A stretch of 64,000 nt of DNA, taken from Algoriphagus sp. NG3. GTDB taxonomy: Bacteria > Bacteroidota > Bacteroidia > Cytophagales > Cyclobacteriaceae. Position numbers and translations under genes: made by a program. Under the pieces are notes generated by a model. It had not been told where the DNA came from and made no database searches. It was given only the letters and a program-made list of their open reading frames with translations. Shown here piece after piece: positions 57,312-64,000 of this stretch; the stretch's first letter is position 1; every line of letters begins with the position of its first letter. The DNA lies in assembly GCF_034119865.1 (NCBI RefSeq), contig NZ_CP139421.1, forward strand, positions 2,728,001 through 2,792,000, given 5' to 3'.

Positions 57312-59903
57312 CTACGGTAGCAATCTTTCAATCAAAATCCCTAAGGTTGCCAGACTCGAAGCTAAGCCTATCCATCCAGCAGCACTTAGTCTTTCACGAT
57401 CAGGCTTTACCGGTACAACTATTTCTGCTCCCGGCTCCAGTCTAGGATAAAATTTAAGACCTAGCAAGTTACGGGTGCTCTTTGCATCTCCATTAGCGTA
57501 AACCACATAGGTTTTGGATTTTCGGGCATTTTCAGTAAATCCACCTGCCTTCGAAATATAACTTTTTAGACCGCGATTGTTATAATACCTGGTAGTGGTC
57601 GGCAACAAGACCTCTCCTACCATCCGTACTGTCTGAAGTTCTTTTGGTATTCTTAAGATATCTCCCTCCATCAAGATTAGATCATCTTCTCCTCCAGGGC
57701 TCTCCATTATTTTCACTAAATCAATCCCTACATAATCTTGCTTTTTCATGCGAACTGCATTCATAGCGGAATCTAATCTAATCGAATCAAGGGCAAGAGA
57801 GCTATCTGACAATTGCTGTGCGGCAGCTTCCTGCTTTTTAATTTGCAACTCGATATCGTGGTCAGTTAGTTTCTTATCAATTCTATCAAAAAGAGCTCCC
57901 TCCGCCTCATTGTTCTTTCTATTAAAATCCGCATCCAGATTATCTCTGATCTCTTTCAATTCTTTGATGCGCTTTTCTTCATCAGTTAAATCCTGGAAAT
58001 ATATTGTACGCCGAATCAAACTAGCCCCCTTAGGATATGCAAACTGTGTTACTCCTCCCGCTCTTCTAATTACATCAGAGATTCGCTCATTGGCTGAGGC
58101 TATAGCAAATTCTCCCGGATAGGTAACTTCCCCTTGAATAGTTACGATTTGCTCCCTTTCAAAACCAGGACTTCTTCTGATAAAAACATGGTCAAAAGGC
58201 TGTAGTGGCTGGTTTCTTTCCTCATCCGTCAGCTCCAAATTTGGATCGATTGCCAAAGTCTTAATCTCTGCAATTTTACCTGAGCTTGCATCCCTTACCC
58301 GCCGGGCTATCTCAATGGAAGAATTAGTGGCTGACTCCAATAAACCTCCCGAACGAATAATCAAATCTCCGACAGTCATTTCTGAAGCAAAGGGATAAGT
58401 ACCTGGATAGCTGATTTCTCCGGAAATTTTCACAAAATACTCCTCCTTCACATCATACCTGCTGGGTACAAATAAAAGGTCTTCATTTTTTAACGGAACA
58501 TCCTGCCGAGTCCCGTCCAAAATACCTTTCAGATCAAGTGGCTCAGCTGCCAATGTCAAATCAGCACTGGTTCTGTATAAAGTAGCTCGCGTGGAAAATG
58601 CTTCTGGCTTTAGCCCTTGAGCTTTGTCTAGAAGTGTCTTCACAGTTAATCCTTGGTCCTCTAAAGAATATTCTCCAGGACGGTTTATAGCTCCTTCCAC
58701 CTGCACTCTGTTTGAAAACCTCTCTAGAGCCTCACCTATGAGTATTTCATCTCCATCCTGCAGGGTGAACGAGGAAAACTCACTAGACGGAACATCAACC
58801 ACCTTACGTTGGTTGTTTTCAATTCTGCGGATGGTTACTCTATCTCTGTATGCCACACTGGTAAAACCTCCGGTATATACATATAGATCCTCCAGAGCTT
58901 CATTCGGCTTTACCTCAAAAAGCCCCTCTCTACGAACTGGCCCGATGATTTCAACACGGGTTTCAACAGGAGGAACTATAACTACATCGTTGTCCTGAAG
59001 TGTTATATTCGAACTTTGATCTCCTTTGGATAGAAATTCATATATATCTACTGTAGCTACCAATCTACTGTCCCTATATACCTGGATTTTTCTGAAAGCA
59101 CCATTCTCGTTGGGTCCGCCTGCTGCATATAAGCCGTTAAAGACTGTAGCAAATGAGGGCAATGTGTACGTTCCAGGTTTGGTAAGCTCTCCTACCATCG
59201 AAACTTTGATTGATCGGATATTCCCGAGTCTTAACTGAATAAAAGTATTGGGGTTGGAACCATTTAATCCTGAGTATATCCTACCTAGCGCTGCTTGGAT
59301 CCTTGAAGTAGCAGCTCCAATAGTCGAACCTCCAACCTGGACTGGTCCTACATTAGGAATGAAAACCCTTCCTTCAGGTGTGACATTAAGATCATACGAC
59401 TGCTGAGAAGCACCATATACATCCAACAACAATTGATCTCCGGCCCCAATCACGTACGACTGTGGGGTAGGGATATTTAGACTAGGATTAAAATTAAGCT
59501 CTCGGTTGTGAAACAGCTTATAACCAAAAATCTTTTTCTGCCTCACAGTCAGATCATAATAGGGATCAGACCTGCGAATAGAATCAAACATATCGACCTC
59601 CTCAAACCCAGCTACTGCTCTTCCCCGTCCTCCTTCTTGAGTCTGCTTGGATGAATTTACTGTCATTTGCAATTCAGAGATTCTCTTGCTCAATTTTGCT
59701 GCTTCTATCGCTGGCATTCCTCTTTCCCGTGCCAATGCGGTCAACTGACTGGTAGTCAAACCACTCGACTCTGCTCGCTTGATCAGCTGCTCTATCTGGG
59801 CATCAGATAAATCATCGACTTTTAGGTTTTGTATGTCGGAGAGGCTCTGACTTTGTGCTGCAAAGGCTAGCAATAAAAAAAACACCAGTAAAAGGTATTT
59901 CAT
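57312..59903 (-). CDS. Large SLBB-domain capsule export protein
   Basis: From 59903 the protein has 863 residues: signal peptide (YLLLVFFLLLAFAAQSQ), an N-terminal helical region (IQNLKVDDLSDAQIEQLIKR shortened), the polysaccharide export domain (YVIGAGDQLLLDVYGAS), and about six SLBB domains (VSMVGELTKPGTY, VEIIGPVRREGLF, VQVEGAINRPGEY, VKISGEISYPGTY, VTIQGEVTYPGEF, VRMVGEVLLPTTT). A C-terminal hydrophobic segment (AGWIGLASSLATLG) ends it. It is longer than Wza and is the usual Bacteroidota form at the head of capsule loci. It is not a lipoprotein by its signal. It likely forms an outer-membrane export channel. Confidence 0.9.
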   Translation of the reverse strand: MKYLLLVFFLLLAFAAQSQSLSDIQNLKVDDLSDAQIEQLIKRAESSGLTTSQLTALARERGMPAIEAAKLSKRISELQMTVNSSKQTQEGGRGRAVAGFEEVDMFDSIRRSDPYYDLTVRQKKIFGYKLFHNRELNFNPSLNIPTPQSYVIGAGDQLLLDVYGASQQSYDLNVTPEGRVFIPNVGPVQVGGSTIGAATSRIQAALGRIYSGLNGSNPNTFIQLRLGNIRSIKVSMVGELTKPGTYTLPSFATVFNGLYAAGGPNENGAFRKIQVYRDSRLVATVDIYEFLSKGDQSSNITLQDNDVVIVPPVETRVEIIGPVRREGLFEVKPNEALEDLYVYTGGFTSVAYRDRVTIRRIENNQRKVVDVPSSEFSSFTLQDGDEILIGEALERFSNRVQVEGAINRPGEYSLEDQGLTVKTLLDKAQGLKPEAFSTRATLYRTSADLTLAAEPLDLKGILDGTRQDVPLKNEDLLFVPSRYDVKEEYFVKISGEISYPGTYPFASEMTVGDLIIRSGGLLESATNSSIEIARRVRDASSGKIAEIKTLAIDPNLELTDEERNQPLQPFDHVFIRRSPGFEREQIVTIQGEVTYPGEFAIASANERISDVIRRAGGVTQFAYPKGASLIRRTIYFQDLTDEEKRIKELKEIRDNLDADFNRKNNEAEGALFDRIDKKLTDHDIELQIKKQEAAAQQLSDSSLALDSIRLDSAMNAVRMKKQDYVGIDLVKIMESPGGEDDLILMEGDILRIPKELQTVRMVGEVLLPTTTRYYNNRGLKSYISKAGGFTENARKSKTYVVYANGDAKSTRNLLGLKFYPRLEPGAEIVVPVKPDRERLSAAGWIGLASSLATLGILIERLLP

Positions 59904-59912
59904 AGAAAAGCC

Positions 59913-59917
59913 CCTCC
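59913..59917 (-). promoter_or_regulatory. Strong Shine-Dalgarno-like site for the SLBB gene
   Basis: GGAGG on the minus strand lies 9 nt before the ATG at 59903. Such a strong site is unusual in Bacteroidota and decides the start in favour of 59903 over the in-frame ATG at 59948, in agreement with the signal peptide. Confidence 0.6.
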
Positions 59918-60077
59918 AAGTTTTCAATTCAATTATTTTCGTATTCAATTCCTGTTGTATCTTTTTACCAACTGCTAATTTCTGATTTTTAATCTATTCT
60001 CAAACGTTTTTATACAGCTTCGCCCTTTCAGTCACATCCGTGCCTAGCAAAACAAACAAAATCTCTTAAAAAGCTAC

Positions 60078-60596
60078 TTAAGCTCCTACTTCCTTATCAA
60101 ACAAAACCAATCCTGTGGATATCATCCTCTCAGCTAGCAAGGTCAATACCACTTTTCGATCTATCATCTCCTCTATCTTATTAGATAGATTTAAAATATA
60201 GTCTTCATTGAGATCATCTCCGGTAACCACTACGTCGATTTTGCCTGAATCGATACCCTTGGAAAGGTCGCCCACAAGAATTACTTGGCTTACTTCGCCC
60301 ATTCGCCCCAGTATCTGCTCCAGTAACTTGTCTAGTCCCAGATACTTACGTATGATTTCCTGGATATTGGAAAAAAATGGATGTTTTACGTTGGCCTTAT
60401 AAGCGATTTTGTTTTTATCTGATTTTTTTACCAAGAATCCTGCTTGTGTCAAATTGTTCAACTCCTTTCGAATGGCATTGGTAGATTCACCAAACTCATC
60501 AGCCAATCCTCTCAAGTGGCTTTGCGTTTGGGAATTGACGAAGAACTTCACAAGTAACCTCAACCTTGTCTTTGAGGTAATTAAGGATTCAAGCAT
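60078..60596 (-). CDS. Winged-helix regulator with a C-terminal nucleotidyltransferase-like domain
   Basis: A 172-residue protein. Residues 1-65 form an ArsR/MarR-like winged helix (TRLRLLVKFFVNS, SHLRGLADEFGESTNAIRKE, LTQAGFLVKK). Residues about 95-165 look like a small nucleotidyltransferase fold with VILVGDLSKGIDSGKIDVVV: the usual G-S-x-A-x-G-x-x-x-x-S-D-I-D motif is changed (GD for GS, KID for DID), so it is probably a degenerate ligand-binding domain. It directly precedes the capsule locus and is a plausible local regulator. Confidence 0.72.
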   Translation of the reverse strand: MLESLITSKTRLRLLVKFFVNSQTQSHLRGLADEFGESTNAIRKELNNLTQAGFLVKKSDKNKIAYKANVKHPFFSNIQEIIRKYLGLDKLLEQILGRMGEVSQVILVGDLSKGIDSGKIDVVVTGDDLNEDYILNLSNKIEEMIDRKVVLTLLAERMISTGLVLFDKEVGA

Positions 60597-60621
60597 AAAA
60601 ATCCACTTCCATAGTGAGTAA

Positions 60622-60629
60622 CAAAGGTA
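60622..60629 (-). promoter_or_regulatory. -7 promoter element of the regulator gene
   Basis: The minus strand reads TACCTTTG, a full match to TAnnTTTG, 26 bp before the start codon at 60596. The -33 zone is a T-rich run (TTTTT about 19 bp upstream). The leader would be about 19 nt, normal for this phylum. Confidence 0.5.
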
Positions 60630-60711
60630 CTCATTGCAATGAATAGGAAAAATAAAAAGAGCGTTTTTAATTAAGAATAACGGGCTTCAACTATTTTCTT
60701 TTCACCAACTA

Positions 60712-61083
60712 CTATTGCCTATAAATGTTATCTGGTTTTCGTCTGAGAATTTTCCTGAATAAGCTTCCTGTCAATGCACTGAAAGCTCCCATAAAAAAGC
60801 CCAACATTCCAGTAAACGCAAACAAAATGAATTCATTGCCAATCCCCATTAATTCCCCCATTTTATCAGGCAACGAACTACCCGTCACTGTAGCGATATA
60901 CACACTCTGACCGAGCCACATCAACCCCATGCCAAGTCCTCCTGCGAAAAAGGCTCCAGTTCCTTTGATATTTGAAATCGCAGCAAGAATAGCAATACCT
61001 AGCATCACAGCCCAAAAAGCCAAGAATGGGTTCAATACCATAACCAACAATGCTGTGAGAAAAACAAATAAAATGAACTTCAT
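60712..61083 (-). CDS. Small polytopic membrane protein, unknown function
   Basis: A 123-residue protein with three or four hydrophobic segments (FILFVFLTALLVMVL, FWAVMLGIAILAAI, AGGLGMGLMWLG, FILFAFTGMLGFFMGAFSAL), ending in a short basic tail. I recognise no family. It follows the penicillin acylase gene by 5 bp and is probably co-transcribed with it. It is unrelated in position to the glycan locus, which starts beyond the regulator. Confidence 0.7.
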   Translation of the reverse strand: MKFILFVFLTALLVMVLNPFLAFWAVMLGIAILAAISNIKGTGAFFAGGLGMGLMWLGQSVYIATVTGSSLPDKMGELMGIGNEFILFAFTGMLGFFMGAFSALTGSLFRKILRRKPDNIYRQ

Positions 61084-61088
61084 GATTT

Positions 61089-63503
61089 TTACTTTAGAAT
61101 AGTTTGAAACAAGATTCCTTCTTCCTGTCCGGGAGTTCTTAATTTAAAATCCAGGTATTCACCATTTGCCCATTTTTCCACGAAATTACTGTAATATTTA
61201 CTTCCGGGGTTTCCGGATTGTCCTCCAGGATATATCCCAAAAGCATTGATTTCAGCCCCTAATTCCACCACCATTCTCCAACTGGCTCCATGCCTGGCAC
61301 TGGTAGCATTCAAAATACCGGATCCTCCTCCTGTGTACACATTCCCCACGGAAAATGATTTAAATTGGGGAACAAGGTGTTGTATTGAAGTTCTTTTGTA
61401 GTCAGCCCAAGAAAAATCTCCTTCCTCTGCTTCCCATTTTTTTATTTCGGCGAGCATATTCCTAAACCCTTCTTTTACATGTGTTTCTGCAGATTCTATA
61501 GTTGGGGTATTTTTGATGTCGAAGAGGGTATCAGTTGGATCATTTTTTATCAGCTTTACCGTTTGATAATAGCTAGGAAGCACTACTTGAGATTTATAGA
61601 CAGACAATTCCGTCCAGATATGATTATATGTTTTTCTCCACCAAAGGTAAAACAAGGTTGGGGCCTTTTGGTTGGGATCAGCATATAGATCCCATTCCTT
61701 GAGTAAAGTGACATATCTTTTTGCATCTGAATCAGAATCAAACTCATCCCCCAGCATATCTATCATCATGGGTAGAGCTTCTGCTGCATGCAGATAGTAA
61801 TCATCAAACTGAAGGGCTTGCATATCCTCCACTGTGATCGCCTTCATTTCCTGGAGCCGTGAATTTAGCCGTCGGTTTCTATAGAACTCATAGCTGTGGT
61901 CAAATACATAATAAGGATAGGTAGAATCTGTAGGATGCTGATTTGCTGAGCTGACAAATCCCCGGGAAGGATTTAAGGTACTGGGATTTTGTTCATTAGG
62001 GACATATCCCTGCCATTCCATTTTCGGATCCGCTCCATCCATAAAGAACTTGCCTTGTCCCTTCCATTTCAAAGGAAACTTCCCCTGTATTCTCATGGCT
62101 ATATCCCCGCTATTGGAAGCGAAAACAAAATTCTGGGCAGGAGCGGTGAAATTATCCAACGCTGAATTATAATCCTGAAAATTTTTAGCGGTATTCAGCT
62201 CAAGAAATGTTTTTTGCTCATTAGATCCCTCATGCACATTCCATTTGAGAGCAAAATTAACATCTTGCCTCATAGAATTGAAGCTCTGGTCATAAACCAC
62301 CGGGCCGTAATGGGTATAAACCACAGTATCAAGAAAGACAGCTTCCCCCTTTACTTTTATTTCCTCTATCCTGAAGGAAGTCTGCCTCCATTTGTCCCCA
62401 TAGCGATAAGCCTTCCGAGTCTCATCCTGAAAAGTGATTTTATACCAATCTCTCGTATCCCTAGTGGCATTGGTCACACCCCATGCGATATCTTCATTGA
62501 AGCCAGAGATCACTCCCAATGCGCCAGGAAGAGTTGCTCCTTTCACTGAGTGGTCTGGAGTAGTCAACTGCATGGAATACCAAAGGGATGGGAGATTTAA
62601 ACTAAGGTGAGGATCGTTTGCCAAAATAGGATGCCCATTTTTGGTTTTAGATCCGGAAACCGCCCAGTTATTGGATCCAGTACCTTCTTCTGGCTGGGGC
62701 AAAGGATCAATTAACAATAGATCATCAGGATAACTGATACTGTCGGGGCGATTTACTGTCATGGCTTTAAATCCCCACTTATGCCCCGGTTCAATAATAG
62801 GATCTACCCCTTCCGGATATTCCGGATATAGTTTATGAAGCATCACATCACCAAGGATCTTCCGTAGATTGGAATATTCAAGATCCCGGTCCCCCACCAA
62901 CATATCGGTCATGTACTTCAACAATAGTATAGATTTATAAGCAGACCAATGCTCGGGCCGATAGCCCAGAATTTTATATTCCACGGGCAATCTAGCCTCA
63001 GAAAGCTGATCAATATATTGATTGACCCCGTCGGCATACGCCTCTAGCAATTTGTACGATTCAGGATCATCGGTTTTGATAAATTCCATCCCCTTTTCAG
63101 CACCAAAAGCCAATCCTTTTCGCCGGGTCATTCTGTCCAGATCCAGTGCGATCGGACCAACGATTTCGGAAATTCTACCAGCAGCGGCCATGGTCTGAAA
63201 CTCCATCTGCCATAACCTATGTTTAGCTGTGATATAGCCTTGAGCCCGGTACAGATCCTCTTGGTTACCAGCAAAGACATGGGGGATTAGATTTTCATCA
63301 TAAACCACTTTCACTTCGCTGTTCAGGTGATGAAGCCCAAGTTCATCCTCGACCATCTCGTCTTCAGAGTAGCAATTTTGCCAAAATCCGTGATAGGGAT
63401 CAAGTAAGGGAGCTAATGGAGGAATAGCACCAAAAGGGCGGGAAACGGCTATCACAAGTACTATGGTCAGCGCTAAAGTGATTAAAAATCCTACAAGCTT
63501 CAT
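61089..63503 (-). CDS. Penicillin acylase family protein (N-terminal nucleophile hydrolase)
   Basis: The 804-residue protein has an N-terminal hydrophobic segment (VGFLITLALTIVLVIAV) as signal or anchor, then alpha and beta parts of penicillin acylase. The self-cleavage/catalytic serine is Ser277 in GTGSNNWAVSGS, preceding GHPILANDPHL. The family hydrolyses amides such as penicillin G, acyl-homoserine lactones and related N-acyl compounds in the periplasm. True substrate unknown. It has its own promoter and terminates the previous transcription unit. Confidence 0.92.
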   Translation of the reverse strand: MKLVGFLITLALTIVLVIAVSRPFGAIPPLAPLLDPYHGFWQNCYSEDEMVEDELGLHHLNSEVKVVYDENLIPHVFAGNQEDLYRAQGYITAKHRLWQMEFQTMAAAGRISEIVGPIALDLDRMTRRKGLAFGAEKGMEFIKTDDPESYKLLEAYADGVNQYIDQLSEARLPVEYKILGYRPEHWSAYKSILLLKYMTDMLVGDRDLEYSNLRKILGDVMLHKLYPEYPEGVDPIIEPGHKWGFKAMTVNRPDSISYPDDLLLIDPLPQPEEGTGSNNWAVSGSKTKNGHPILANDPHLSLNLPSLWYSMQLTTPDHSVKGATLPGALGVISGFNEDIAWGVTNATRDTRDWYKITFQDETRKAYRYGDKWRQTSFRIEEIKVKGEAVFLDTVVYTHYGPVVYDQSFNSMRQDVNFALKWNVHEGSNEQKTFLELNTAKNFQDYNSALDNFTAPAQNFVFASNSGDIAMRIQGKFPLKWKGQGKFFMDGADPKMEWQGYVPNEQNPSTLNPSRGFVSSANQHPTDSTYPYYVFDHSYEFYRNRRLNSRLQEMKAITVEDMQALQFDDYYLHAAEALPMMIDMLGDEFDSDSDAKRYVTLLKEWDLYADPNQKAPTLFYLWWRKTYNHIWTELSVYKSQVVLPSYYQTVKLIKNDPTDTLFDIKNTPTIESAETHVKEGFRNMLAEIKKWEAEEGDFSWADYKRTSIQHLVPQFKSFSVGNVYTGGGSGILNATSARHGASWRMVVELGAEINAFGIYPGGQSGNPGSKYYSNFVEKWANGEYLDFKLRTPGQEEGILFQTILK

Positions 63504-63525
63504 TCAAAATAGTTAAGATATAGGA

Positions 63526-63555
63526 CGAAATTAGTCCAATCTGACAATTATCAAA
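63526..63555 (-). promoter_or_regulatory. Promoter of the penicillin acylase gene
   Basis: On the minus strand TTTG (63552-63555), an 18-bp spacer and TAATTTCG (63526-63533) fit the TTG/TAnnTTTG pattern with one mismatch in the -7 element. The site is 23 bp before the start codon at 63503. Confidence 0.45.
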
Positions 63556-63584
63556 CAAATGGACACCTCCTTTTAGCTAGTAGT

Positions 63585-63622
63585 AAAAAAAAGCCCCCAA
63601 TAAGTAATTCACTGAGGGCTTT
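63585..63622 (-). terminator. Intrinsic terminator after the DUF2911 gene
   Basis: On the minus strand AAAGCCCTCAGT (63611-63622) pairs with ATTGGGGGCTTT (63590-63601) across a 9-nt loop, 12 pairs including two G-U, followed by a run of T residues. It lies 15 bp after the stop at 63637 and before the penicillin acylase promoter. Confidence 0.8.
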
Positions 63623-63636
63623 ATCATTAATGATTA

Positions 63637-64000
63637 TTAATTGATATTGATGGGTAATTTCAGCTTTTCCCAACGTATTACTAATCCAGGATCTTGAATA
63701 TCCATAGAAAGAGATTCTTGGCTTTCTGATTCCCATTCCGGGCTCACTTCCACCCTGAGTACATCATTCTTTTCATCATACTGAAAATGTCCATGCTCAA
63801 GATCCCATTCAGAATTGAAAATAACGATCCAATTGCCTGATTCCTTTGGAATAGTAAACAGGGAATACTTACCAGCAGGAAGTTGCTTTCCTTCCACTAC
63901 CATGTCTTGAGCCAGATCCACAAAGGATGCTTCATTGGCTCCCGTCCTCCACACTACATTATAAGGAACTAAATCTCCCCATAGCACCCTGCCTTTTACA
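63637..64000 (-). CDS. DUF2911 domain protein, 5' end outside window
   Basis: The C-terminal 121 residues of a larger protein are present; the frame is open to the window edge (VKGRVLWGDLVPYNVVWRTG reads into DUF2911). Landmarks are VWRTGANEA, LPAGKYSLFTIP and WIVIFNSEWDLEHG, followed by a short C-terminal beta region. DUF2911 proteins are secreted or periplasmic proteins of Bacteroidota with unknown function. The gene ends with a clear intrinsic terminator. Confidence 0.85.
   Translation of the reverse strand, partial: VKGRVLWGDLVPYNVVWRTGANEASFVDLAQDMVVEGKQLPAGKYSLFTIPKESGNWIVIFNSEWDLEHGHFQYDEKNDVLRVEVSPEWESESQESLSMDIQDPGLVIRWEKLKLPININ

Overview
The window looks like a chromosomal segment of a Bacteroidota bacterium of the Cytophagales type (a Cyclobacteriaceae/Algoriphagus-like organism is a reasonable guess, not proven). 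The pointers are a giant adhesin with a gliding-motility-type C-terminal sorting domain, capsule export proteins of Bacteroidota architecture (SLBB protein, Wzi-like porin, BY-kinase), near absence of Shine-Dalgarno sites, and several close matches to the Bacteroidota TTG/TAnnTTTG promoter. The DNA is AT-rich. I see no rRNA, tRNA, insertion sequence or CRISPR array.

Almost everything from 1 to 60600 is one cell-surface glycan locus, read on the minus strand from high to low coordinates. From its upstream end: a winged-helix regulator (60078-60596), a large SLBB export protein (57312-59903), an acyltransferase/ABC flippase/sugar aminotransferase trio (53497-57031), and an unusual block of small-molecule enzymes (44328-53309: 2-hydroxyacid dehydrogenase, CitE-like C-C lyase, MmgE/PrpD protein, U32-like protein, ATP-grasp ligase, O-acetyltransferase, C-N lyase, metal-dependent cyclase). 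Next come glycosyltransferases, a Wzz-like protein, CapA-like protein, EpsG-like polymerase, second ATP-grasp protein, two polysaccharide lyase-like proteins and Wzi (29596-44231). A promoter near 29530-29560 precedes a nucleotide-sugar dehydrogenase, Wza lipoprotein, tyrosine autokinase, second ABC flippase and a run of glycosyltransferases (15922-29334). One membrane protein (13970-15907) is the only plus-strand gene. The locus ends with an asparagine synthetase-like amidotransferase, small transferases, a 2099-residue lectin/SprB-repeat adhesin (2874-9173), and neuA-neuB-neuC for a CMP-activated nonulosonic acid (neuC is cut by the window start).

The genes fit assembly of at least one complex acidic glycan: nucleotide sugars are oxidised to uronic acids and probably amidated, 4-amino-sugars are made and acylated, a nonulosonic acid is activated, about thirteen glycosyltransferases build repeat units, two paralogous ABC proteins could flip them, EpsG-like Wzy could polymerise, and Wzz/Wzc/Wza/SLBB/Wzi control length and export. 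The least ordinary part is the 44328-53309 block, which looks like a pathway for an unusual carboxylic or amino acid used to decorate the glycan. This role is inferred from family membership and position.

Downstream of the locus (60712-64000) lie ordinary genes: a small membrane protein, a penicillin acylase family protein, an intrinsic terminator, and the 3' part of a DUF2911 protein cut by the window end.
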